DNA from: an uncultured Actinomycetes bacterium
GTDB lineage: Bacteria; Actinomycetota; Actinomycetes; S36-B12
Assembly: GCA_937902285.1 (NCBI GenBank)
Contig: CALGTB010000228.1
Coordinates: forward strand, 1 to 30,735
Reading direction: 5' to 3'
DNA: 30,735 nt
Shown: piece after piece, positions 21,128 through 27,807 of the stretch
Position numbering within the stretch: position 1 is the first letter of the stretch
Layout of the letters: each line of letters starts with the position of its first letter
Position numbers and translations under genes: made by a program
The notes under the pieces: generated by a model
The model's input: only the letters and a program-made list of their open reading frames with translations
Told to the model about the DNA's origin: nothing
Databases searched by the model: none

Positions 21128-22267
21128 TCACTCACCTCCCTGCAGCGCATCGCGCGCTGCTTCGTTGCGGACGTCGCCGTCGAGGACGACCGCGCACCCC
21201 GCGAGGACCTCGTCCTCGATGTCGACGAGCACCTGTCCGTCCTTGACGGCCAGGGCCAGCAGGTTGAGCACGTTCATCGCGTAGAGCTGCGACGCATGCA
21301 CCGGCATCTCGCTGGCGACGTCCTTGCCGCCCCAGACGAGCACCTCGCCGAAGCGGATCTCCTCGCCGGCGACCGAGCCCTCGACGTTGCCGCCGGTCTC
21401 GCTGGCGAGGTCGACGACCACCGATCCCGGTCGCATGGTCTCGACCATCGGGCGCGTCACGAGGAGCGGAGCGCGGCGTCCCGGGACGGCCGCGGTGGTG
21501 ATGAGCACGTCGGCTGCAGCGATGTGCGGCGTCAGCAGGTCACGCTGCTGCTGGGCCCGCTCCTCGGTCATCTCCCGGGCGTAGCCGCCGGCGCCCTCCA
21601 GCACCTCCAGCTCCAGCTTGATGAAGGTGGCGCCCATGGACCGCACCTCGTCGGCGCTGGCCGGGCGGACGTCGTAGGCCGAGACCTTGGCGCCCAGCCG
21701 CTTGGCGGTCGCGATGGCCTGCAGCCCCGCGACGCCGGCACCGAGCACCAGCACCTTGGCCGGCTGGATCGTTCCGGCCGCGGTCATGAACATGGGGAAG
21801 AAGGACGGGAGCCGGTCGGCGCCGACGAGAGCGGCCCGGTAGCCGGTGACGAGCGCCTGGGACGAGAGCGCATCCATCGACTGCGCCCTCGAGATGCGCG
21901 GCAGCGTGTCGAAGGAGAGGCCGGTCGCCCCCGCGTCGCGAAGCCCCCGCACCGTGTCCAGATCCTGGGCGGGAGACAGGAACGACACCGTGACGGCCTT
22001 CGCGTGCAGTCGCGATGCGCGCTCGTAGTCGAGGGGACGCACGGACGCCACGACATCGGCCTCGGCGAGTGCCTGGTGCATGCCCTCCGTCGGGACGACG
22101 GTGGCTCCGACGCCCCGGTAGGCATCGTCGTCGGCGTAGGCGCTGGCTCCGGCACCTGACTCGACCTGGACCTCGAGGCCGAGCTGGGTGAACTTCGCCA
22201 CCACGCCCGGCACCATGGCCACCCGGCGCTCGCCCGGCCGGGTCTCCGCAGGAACAAGGACCTTCAT
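21128..22267 (-). CDS. NAD(P) transhydrogenase, alpha subunit part 1 (NAD-binding)
   Basis: A 379-residue soluble subunit (pntA1/pntAA) binding NAD(H), related to alanine dehydrogenase. It opens MKVLVPAETRPGERRVAMVP. The Rossmann motif VLVLGAGVAGLQAIATAKRLGA lies at about residues 170-190, followed by AYDVRPASADEVRSMGA. The mobile loop region shows the conserved RDLLTPHIAAADVLITTAAVPGR. It docks on domain III of PntB and passes hydride between NADH and NADP+. ATG 22267 is preceded by GAGGGG, whose bases overlap the stop codon of a six-codon upstream reading frame (22281-22301). It is the first gene of the pntA1-pntA2-pntB operon, with 4-nt overlaps possible at both junctions. Confidence 0.96.
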   Translation of the reverse strand: MKVLVPAETRPGERRVAMVPGVVAKFTQLGLEVQVESGAGASAYADDDAYRGVGATVVPTEGMHQALAEADVVASVRPLDYERASRLHAKAVTVSFLSPAQDLDTVRGLRDAGATGLSFDTLPRISRAQSMDALSSQALVTGYRAALVGADRLPSFFPMFMTAAGTIQPAKVLVLGAGVAGLQAIATAKRLGAKVSAYDVRPASADEVRSMGATFIKLELEVLEGAGGYAREMTEERAQQQRDLLTPHIAAADVLITTAAVPGRRAPLLVTRPMVETMRPGSVVVDLASETGGNVEGSVAGEEIRFGEVLVWGGKDVASEMPVHASQLYAMNVLNLLALAVKDGQVLVDIEDEVLAGCAVVLDGDVRNEAARDALQGGE

Positions 22268-22280
22268 CTCGTCAGACCCC

Positions 22281-22301
22281 TCATGCCGTCATGTCCGTCA
22301 T
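22281..22301 (-). other. Short upstream reading frame in the pnt leader (6 codons)
   Basis: ATG ACG GAC ATG ACG GCA TGA on the minus strand encodes MTDMTA. A weak AAGG lies about 6 nt before it. Its stop codon overlaps the pntA1 ribosome binding site (TGAGGGG) and ends 13 nt before the pntA1 ATG. This arrangement could couple translation of the operon to that of the leader, but it is too short to exclude chance. Confidence 0.3.
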
Positions 22302-22331
22302 GGTCGCCTTCGTCGTACGTGCCCGTGATGC

Positions 22332-22361
22332 GCCCGGCACCACTCGTGAGGGATGCCGGGC
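22332..22361 (-). promoter_or_regulatory. Hairpin at the 5' end of the predicted pnt leader
   Basis: GCCCGGCA (22332-22339) pairs perfectly with TGCCGGGC (22354-22361), with a 14-nt loop. If transcription starts about 7 nt after the TAGGCT hexamer, the hairpin begins within the first few bases of the mRNA. It could stabilise or regulate the leader. A terminator on the plus strand is less likely since no plus-strand gene precedes it. Confidence 0.4.
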
Positions 22362-22371
22362 TTCGTTTGCC

Positions 22372-22377
22372 AGCCTA
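22372..22377 (-). promoter_or_regulatory. Candidate -10 (TAGGCT) of the pnt operon
   Basis: TAGGCT on the minus strand predicts a start near 22365 and a leader of about 98 nt, long compared with most genes in this window. No convincing -35 was found. Confidence 0.4.
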
Positions 22378-22459
22378 GGGGCAGCACCCCGCGTGAAGGC
22401 GGCTGACCGAGGGCCTCGGCGTCATTGTCCTGTGCAATGCGGCCGAAACACGACCTGTC

Positions 22460-22465
22460 TAGGGT
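22460..22465 (+). promoter_or_regulatory. Candidate -10 (TAGGGT) of the ATP-grasp cluster
   Basis: TAGGGT lies 45 nt before GTG 22511. Initiation near 22472 gives a leader of about 39 nt that carries GGAGGG. The divergent gap to the pnt operon is 243 bp and holds nothing else that I recognise. Confidence 0.4.
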
Positions 22466-22510
22466 GCGCTGTGTCACATAGTGGTGGTCGGGCGAGCCGG
22501 AGGGGGTCGG

Positions 22511-24121
22511 GTGGACCAGCTTGAGCTGACGCCGCCAGGCGCAGTCGTGCCGTTCGACGAGATGCTCGTCGACGGCGGGCAGCCGCGTGCCACCCACGCC
22601 GACATGCACCAGACCCTCGTGTCGCTCGGTGCCGCAGGACTGTCCGAGCGGGCCCGGCAGCGCGACGCCTACCTCGACCGGCATGGCATCACGTTCACCC
22701 TCGGCGAGCGCGAGCGGCCGCTGCCCATGGACCTCGTGCCCCGCCTGCTCACTCCCACGGAGTGGCAGCACATCGAGGCCGGCGTCATCCAGCGGCTGCA
22801 CGCCCTCGAGGCCTTCCTCGCCGATGTCTACGGCCCCGGCCACGTGCTCGACGACGGACTGATCCCGCGCGGCCTGGTGACCACGTCGACCCACTTCCAC
22901 CGCGAGGCGTGGGGGATCGAGACCGCCAACAAGGTGCGCATCCACGTGTCGGGCATCGACCTCATCCGCGACGAGGCCGGCGAGTTCCGTGTGCTCGAGG
23001 ACAATCTGCGCAACCCGTCGGGCGTCTCGTACGTCCTCGAGAACCGCCGGACGCTCGCGCACGTGCTGCCCGAGATCTTCACGCACCACCGCGTCCGATC
23101 CGTCAATGAGTACCCGGAGAAGCTGCTCGATGCGCTCAAGGCGGCGGCGCCTCCCGCCGTGCGCTACCCGACGGTGGTCGTGCTGACGCCCGGCGTGCAC
23201 AACTCCGCGCACTACGAGCACGCGTTCCTGGCGCGGCACATGGGCGTCGAGCTGGTCGAGGGGCGCGACCTGTACTGCCGCGACAACACGGTCTGGATGC
23301 GCACGACGTCCGGGCCGGAGCCCGTGCATGTCATCTACCGTCGCATCGACGACGACTTCCTCGACCCGGTCCACCTGCGCCCGGACAGCGTCCTGGGCAT
23401 CCCCGGCGTCGTCAATGCCGCCCGCGCCGGGCGCGTCACGATCGCCAACGCGATCGGCAACGGCGTGGCCGACGACAAGGCGGTCTACCCCTACGTCCCC
23501 GCGCTCATCAAGTACTACCTCAACGAGGAGCCGATCCTCCCCAACGTCGACACCTACGACCTGTCGGATCCCGAGCAGCGCGAGTGGGTGCTGGGCCGCC
23601 TCGACCGCATGGTGGTGAAGCCGAGCGACGCCTCGGGCGGCTACGGCCTGGTCATGGGCCCGTGGGCCACGGAGCAGCAGCTCGAGAACGTGACCGCGGA
23701 GATCCTCCTCAATCCGCGGGGGTGGATCGCCCAGCCCGTCGTGACGTTCTCCACCTGCCCGACCGTGGTCGAGGAGGGCCGGCTCGCACCGCGACACGTC
23801 GACCTGCGCCCGTTCGCCGTCAACGACGGCACGAACGTGTTCGTGCTGCCCGGCGGCCTCAGCCGCGTCGCGCTCCCCGCTGGCAGCCTCGTGGTGAACT
23901 CCAGCCAGGGCGGCGGCTCGAAGGACACCTGGGTCATCGACGACGGGAGCCACGAGGACCGCGGGCCCGATCTCAGCGTCCTCGAGCCAGCCCAGCCCGA
24001 CGCGAGCGAGCCGGGGCCGAGCGACACCCGAGCCCTGCCCCGGTACAACTCGCCCACGAGCCACGACGACCGGATCGTCCAGCAGGAGCGCCAGCAGCAG
24101 CAGGGCGGCTCGGGATGCTGA
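22511..24121 (+). CDS. Circularly permuted ATP-grasp protein (predicted peptide/amide ligase)
   Basis: A 536-residue protein of the circularly permuted ATP-grasp group (formerly DUF404/DUF407). Landmarks are the GLIPRGLVTTSTHFHREAWGI region, VSGIDLIRDEAGEFRVLEDNLRNPSG with its acidic and Asn metal ligands, and PYVPALIKYYLNEEPILPNV. The late ATP-binding part has VVKPSDASGGYGLVMGP and VVTFSTCPTV, followed by the DLRPFAVNDG and GLSRVAL stretch. Such enzymes are predicted to ligate amino acids or amines to a peptide using ATP. After the catalytic core a low-complexity tail of about 50 residues follows, rich in Pro, Ser, Asp and then Gln, ending QQQQGGSGC. GTG 22511 is supported by GGAGGG 6 nt upstream. 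The stop overlaps the start of the alpha-E gene by 7 nt. Confidence 0.93.
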   Translation: MDQLELTPPGAVVPFDEMLVDGGQPRATHADMHQTLVSLGAAGLSERARQRDAYLDRHGITFTLGERERPLPMDLVPRLLTPTEWQHIEAGVIQRLHALEAFLADVYGPGHVLDDGLIPRGLVTTSTHFHREAWGIETANKVRIHVSGIDLIRDEAGEFRVLEDNLRNPSGVSYVLENRRTLAHVLPEIFTHHRVRSVNEYPEKLLDALKAAAPPAVRYPTVVVLTPGVHNSAHYEHAFLARHMGVELVEGRDLYCRDNTVWMRTTSGPEPVHVIYRRIDDDFLDPVHLRPDSVLGIPGVVNAARAGRVTIANAIGNGVADDKAVYPYVPALIKYYLNEEPILPNVDTYDLSDPEQREWVLGRLDRMVVKPSDASGGYGLVMGPWATEQQLENVTAEILLNPRGWIAQPVVTFSTCPTVVEEGRLAPRHVDLRPFAVNDGTNVFVLPGGLSRVALPAGSLVVNSSQGGGSKDTWVIDDGSHEDRGPDLSVLEPAQPDASEPGPSDTRALPRYNSPTSHDDRIVQQERQQQQGGSGC

Positions 24122-25020
24122 GCCGGATCGCCGAGTCGTTCTTCTGGCTCGGCCGCTACGTCGAGCGGGCTGAGGCCACGGCCCGGCTGCTGGCCGAGCA
24201 CCACCAGCTGCTCGTCGAGGACAGGTCGGTGCCCGAGGTCGAGGGCTGCGCCGTGCTGCTCGAGGCACTGTCCATGCCCACGGAGAACGTCTACACGGCG
24301 AACGAGCTGGTGCGGGTCGTCGTGGGCACCGAGGTCGACTCCTCCACGATCGCCGGGGCCGTGTCCGCGGCGCGGGCCAATGCCCGCGCCATCCGGGACT
24401 CCCTGTCGCAGGACACGTTCGAGGCCCTCAACTCGGCCCACCTCGCGCTCTCGCGGGGCATCGCGTTCACTGCCAGCCCCGGTGTCGCTCTTCACCGGGT
24501 GCTCGAGCGGCTGCTCGTCGTCAACGGGGTGGTCGACTGGACGATGCCCCGGGACGAGGCCTACCACTTCATGGTGCTCGGCCGTGAGCTCGAGCGCATC
24601 GACATGGTGGGTCGCCTGCTGGCGATCCGCCACGACGAGGTGTGGCCGGCGTCCGGCCCGGCGGCGGCGCTGCGTGCCGCCGGTGCCCTGTCGCCGTTCC
24701 TGCGCACCGGCAAGCCGATCACGGCCCTCGACGTCCGTCGGTTCCTCGTGCTCGACGCCACCTTCCCGCGGTCGATGCGGTCGTGCGCCGCCGACGCCGA
24801 GGAGGCCGTGCGCGGGCTCCAGCGCACGGGCGTCAGCGACAGCGGCCAGCTGCTGCGCGAGGTCGGCATGCTGCGCTCGGAGCTCGAGTACGCCAGCGTG
24901 CCCTCACCCAACGACATCGAGAAGTTCGTCGACGAGTCGCGCACGGCCGCCATCCGCGCGGGCGACGAGGTCAATCGCGCCTTCTTCCGGCAGCACGGCA
25001 CGATCGTGTGGAGCCACTGA
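24115..25020 (+). CDS. Alpha-E domain protein (DUF403)
   Basis: A 301-residue all-helical protein of the alpha-E family, found next to circularly permuted ATP-grasp ligases. The N terminus MLSRIAESFFWLGRYVERAE is the family hallmark, and the VLGRELERIDMVGRLLAIR and FLVLDATFPRSMRSC blocks repeat that motif further in. No catalytic residues are established; it is thought to assist or provide substrate binding for the ligase. The ATG at 24115 lies inside the preceding gene (7-nt overlap) and the next gene starts 2 nt after its stop, so the three are one operon. In many genomes the two proteins are fused, which supports a joint function. Confidence 0.93.
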   Translation: MLSRIAESFFWLGRYVERAEATARLLAEHHQLLVEDRSVPEVEGCAVLLEALSMPTENVYTANELVRVVVGTEVDSSTIAGAVSAARANARAIRDSLSQDTFEALNSAHLALSRGIAFTASPGVALHRVLERLLVVNGVVDWTMPRDEAYHFMVLGRELERIDMVGRLLAIRHDEVWPASGPAAALRAAGALSPFLRTGKPITALDVRRFLVLDATFPRSMRSCAADAEEAVRGLQRTGVSDSGQLLREVGMLRSELEYASVPSPNDIEKFVDESRTAAIRAGDEVNRAFFRQHGTIVWSH

Positions 25021-25022
25021 CC

Positions 25023-25877
25023 ATGGGACGAACCGGCCGACGGCTCCACATCACCCACCGCACCGGGTACCGGTACGCCGACGTGGTCGATGCGTCGTTC
25101 AACGAGGTGCGGATGACGCCGTTGAGCACCGACGGCCAGCTGCTCCTCAGCCACTCGCTCGAGGTCCATCCCGTGGCGAGCGTCCAGACCTACCAGGACT
25201 ACTGGGGCGCCCACGTGGAGGCCTTCGACGTCCACGTTCCGCACCGCGTGCTGGAGATCATCGCCATCAGCACGGTCGACACGCCCCCGATGGCCGACCT
25301 CCTGCCCGGCACCACCTGGGACGCCGTGCGCGAGCCGCTCCTGCAGGACCGCTACTCCGAGTACCTCGAGACGACCGACTACGTCGACAACCCCCAGGCC
25401 GACAGCGATCGTGCGCCCATCGTCGAGGAGATGGTGCGGCTGGCGACCCCGGAGGACGCTGCGCGCCTGGCCGTCTCCGCCGTGCGCGACCGGATCGCCT
25501 ACACGGCCGGCGTCACCGACGTCTCCACGACGGCATCGGAGGCCTGGGCGTCCATGCACGGCGTGTGCCAGGACTTCGCGCACGCGACGCTGTCCCTGCT
25601 GCGGGCCGCCCGCATCCCGGCCCGCTACGTGAGCGGCTACCTCCACACCGAGGAGCAGGCCTCCGGGCTCACGGTCGTCGGGGAGTCGCATGCCTGGGTC
25701 GAGTACTGGGACGGCCAGTGGCAGGCGGTCGACCCAACAAACGACCGGGCCGTGGGCTCGGCGCACGTCATCGTCGCCCGCGGGCGCGACTATGCCGACG
25801 TCCCCCCGCTCAAGGGCATCTATGCGGGCGGACACAGTGAGGCCCTCGGCGTGAGCGTGGAGATCACCCAGCTCTAG
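25023..25877 (+). CDS. Transglutaminase-like cysteine peptidase of the ATP-grasp/alpha-E cluster
   Basis: A 284-residue protein with an N-terminal beta domain (RLHITHRTGYRYADVVDASFNE, the bacterial transglutaminase N-terminal region) and a papain-like transglutaminase core. The catalytic triad is C182 in HGVCQDFAH, H223 in GESHAWVEYW and D237 in AVDPTND. There is no signal peptide. In this cluster such proteins are predicted to cleave or transfer the peptide bonds made by the ATP-grasp ligase. It starts 2 nt after the alpha-E stop codon with no separate ribosome binding site apart from upstream coding sequence, so it is probably translated by coupling. It is the last gene of the three-gene operon. 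Confidence 0.94.
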   Translation: MGRTGRRLHITHRTGYRYADVVDASFNEVRMTPLSTDGQLLLSHSLEVHPVASVQTYQDYWGAHVEAFDVHVPHRVLEIIAISTVDTPPMADLLPGTTWDAVREPLLQDRYSEYLETTDYVDNPQADSDRAPIVEEMVRLATPEDAARLAVSAVRDRIAYTAGVTDVSTTASEAWASMHGVCQDFAHATLSLLRAARIPARYVSGYLHTEEQASGLTVVGESHAWVEYWDGQWQAVDPTNDRAVGSAHVIVARGRDYADVPPLKGIYAGGHSEALGVSVEITQL

Positions 25878-25909
25878 GGCGCATGGCGGGCGGCATCCGC
25901 TGGGTGGGT

Positions 25910-25915
25910 TATCGT
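25910..25915 (+). promoter_or_regulatory. Candidate -10 (TATCGT) of the septum-formation-family gene
   Basis: TATCGT lies 41 nt before ATG 25957. The predicted leader of about 35 nt carries AAGGAGA as the ribosome binding site. Confidence 0.4.
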
Positions 25916-25956
25916 CGTTGTCCCTTCCCCTGTGCTTCCCCGCCTCAAGGAGACCC

Positions 25957-26805
25957 ATGGCCCCGCTGCGCACCGGACTGGCCGCCCTGGCTGCCACGTC
26001 CGCCCTGCTCGCCGCCGGACTCGTGCTGCCCGCCCCCGCATCGGCGGCCCCCGCCGTCGGCTCGTGCTTCGACTACCCGTTCTCCACGCTCGGCAAGGCC
26101 TCGAGCGCCGCGCCCGCGATCGGCTGCGAGTTCCCGCACACCGCGGAGACGTGGTTCGTCGGCACCGTGCCCGACTCGTTCGGCCCGCCGTCGAAGGCGT
26201 CCCAGGCCGACCGGCTGCTCGCCGCGCGCCCCTGCACCACCAAGGCCATGAACGCGGCCCTCGGCATGCCGACCCGGGTCCTGCCCAGCCGCTACCGCAC
26301 CGTCGTGCTGTTCCCGACGGACGCGCAGTGGAACGCCGGCGAGCGCTGGGTGCGCTGCGACGCCGCCCTGCAGTCCGGACTCCAGTTCCAGTCGACCACC
26401 GGAACGGCCGCGGCCTTCGTCGCGGCAACCGCCCAGGACACCCTCAACTTCTGCTCGCCCAGCACGCCCAGCGCCCGCAACACCGCCGCGGTGCAGTGCA
26501 CCAAGCCGAAGCGCAACTGGATCAAGGTGCTCGACCGCGAGCTCGGCGGACCGAACTCGCGGTTTCCGGGCACCAGCACGGTGCTGCGCCGCAGCGCCGT
26601 GATCTGCCAGAAGATCGCCAAGAAGTACAACGGCAAGGCCGAGTACCCGGGCTGGTGGCGGATCAACCCCACCGACACCGGGTGGCGCCTGGGCAAGCGC
26701 TCGGTGCAGTGCTTCGTTCCGCTCGCGCAGTACCTGCAGGAGGTCGCGCAGAGCACCCCGGCGCCGGTGACCGAGCCGACTCCGGCCCCCAGCCCCGCCG
26801 CCTGA
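25957..26805 (+). CDS. Secreted septum-formation-family protein (PF13845-like)
   Basis: A 282-residue exported protein. Its signal peptide (RTGLAALAATSALLAAGLV, then PAPASAAPA) is probably cleaved near residue 30. The mature part has eight cysteines (SCFDY, IGCEF, RPCTTK, VRCDA, FCSPS, QCTKP, ICQKI, QCFVP), enough for four disulfides. VGSCFDY followed by GCEFPHTAETWFVGTV matches the repeat of the septum-formation family, which is widespread in actinobacteria but of unproven biochemistry. The last 30 residues are Pro/Thr/Ala-rich. ATG 25957 follows AAGGAGA. A longer reading from 25918 adds residues before the signal peptide and lacks a ribosome binding site. It is monocistronic and convergent with the aldo/keto reductase gene. 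Confidence 0.8.
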   Translation: MAPLRTGLAALAATSALLAAGLVLPAPASAAPAVGSCFDYPFSTLGKASSAAPAIGCEFPHTAETWFVGTVPDSFGPPSKASQADRLLAARPCTTKAMNAALGMPTRVLPSRYRTVVLFPTDAQWNAGERWVRCDAALQSGLQFQSTTGTAAAFVAATAQDTLNFCSPSTPSARNTAAVQCTKPKRNWIKVLDRELGGPNSRFPGTSTVLRRSAVICQKIAKKYNGKAEYPGWWRINPTDTGWRLGKRSVQCFVPLAQYLQEVAQSTPAPVTEPTPAPSPAA

Positions 26806-26833
26806 CCCGCACTCCCGCCGCGAGTCGGAGACG

Positions 26834-27775
26834 TCAGCGCAGCGGACTGCGCGGCTGGTCGTCCGGGTACATCGAGGCGTCCATGGGCCGCGTGGCCTGC
26901 AGCCGGGCGAACTGAGCCGGGCTGAGCTCCAGCGAGACAGCCCGCACGATCGAGTCGACGGTGGCCGGGCGCGTCGCACCGGGGATCGGGATCATCGACG
27001 GGCTCACGGCGAGCAGCCATGCCAGGACAGTCTCCTGGGCGGTGGCGCCGATCTCGGTGCCCACCTCGGCGAACGCGGCGTACTGCGAGCCGATGTCGTG
27101 AGCCTGGTCGGCGCCCCCGAGCGGCGACCAGGGCAGGAAGGCGATCCCCAGCTCCGTGCAGCGGTCGAGGACGTCAGCGTCGCGGCGGTAGCGCGGCGAG
27201 TACTCGTTCTGCACCGAGACCACGCCCCCCTCCGACGGCGCGCCCAGCATCTCGACGGCCAGGTCGAGCTCGGCCCGGTCGATGTTGGACAGCCCGATGC
27301 GCAGGATGAGGCCGTCGGCCTTGAGCCGGCCCATGACCGCCATCTGCTCCGCGAACGTCATGGTCGGGTCGGTGCGATGGTGCTGGTAGAGGTCGATCAC
27401 CTCGACGCCCAGCTGGGCAAGGCTGTCCTCGCACGCACGCCTGAGGGCGTCCTCGTGCGAGTCACGGCCCCAGGTCTCGCCCTCGCCGCGCACGATGCCG
27501 CCCTTGGTCGTGACCAGCAGCCCGGTGAGGTCGGCCGATCCGCTGTACGTTCGCAGGGCCTCGGCCACCAGGGCCTCGTTGTGGCCCACCGAGTCCCACG
27601 TGGGCGCGTAGATGTTGGAGGTGTCGAGCATGGTGATGCCGAGATCGAGCGCCCAGTGGATGGTCGCGAGGGCGCGATCACGCTCGTCGACCATGCCCTC
27701 GAACGACAGGGGCATGCAGCCGAGCCCGACGGCGGAGACGGACAGGTCGCCGATCGTGCGGCGGGGAAGGGTCAT
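26834..27775 (-). CDS. Aldo/keto reductase
   Basis: A 313-residue NAD(P)H-dependent oxidoreductase with the (beta/alpha)8 aldo/keto reductase fold. The catalytic tetrad is D51 and Y56 (MLDTSNIYAP), K91 (VTTKGG) and H133 (DLYQHHRTDP). GLGCMPLS at the start and IPIPGATRP near residues 262-270 for cofactor binding complete the pattern. The physiological substrate is not visible. The ATG at 27775 has TAGACT exactly 6 nt upstream and no ribosome binding site, so it is probably leaderless. It lies 32 bp beyond the ABC-F stop codon on the same strand and could also be reached by read-through. Confidence 0.95.
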   Translation of the reverse strand: MTLPRRTIGDLSVSAVGLGCMPLSFEGMVDERDRALATIHWALDLGITMLDTSNIYAPTWDSVGHNEALVAEALRTYSGSADLTGLLVTTKGGIVRGEGETWGRDSHEDALRRACEDSLAQLGVEVIDLYQHHRTDPTMTFAEQMAVMGRLKADGLILRIGLSNIDRAELDLAVEMLGAPSEGGVVSVQNEYSPRYRRDADVLDRCTELGIAFLPWSPLGGADQAHDIGSQYAAFAEVGTEIGATAQETVLAWLLAVSPSMIPIPGATRPATVDSIVRAVSLELSPAQFARLQATRPMDASMYPDDQPRSPLR

Positions 27776-27781
27776 GCCGCG

Positions 27782-27787
27782 AGTCTA
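27782..27787 (-). promoter_or_regulatory. Leaderless-type -10 (TAGACT) of the aldo/keto reductase gene
   Basis: TAGACT on the minus strand ends 6 nt before ATG 27775, indicating that the transcript begins at the start codon. Confidence 0.55.
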
Positions 27788-27807
27788 GGCAGCCGGTGCG
27801 GGTGAGG

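Noticed and set aside
22332..22361. Reading the pnt leader hairpin as a terminator on the plus strand
   Set aside because: No plus-strand gene ends before it; the pnt operon is transcribed the other way and the hairpin falls inside its predicted leader.
22472..22498. TGTCACA at 22472-22478 before the ATP-grasp operon as a second ECF target
   Set aside because: The four bases after a 16-nt spacer are AGCC instead of CGTC, so the -10 part is missing.
22298..24268. Minus-strand reading frame of 656 residues opposite the ATP-grasp gene
   Set aside because: It is antisense to a well-conserved gene and has no domain signature.
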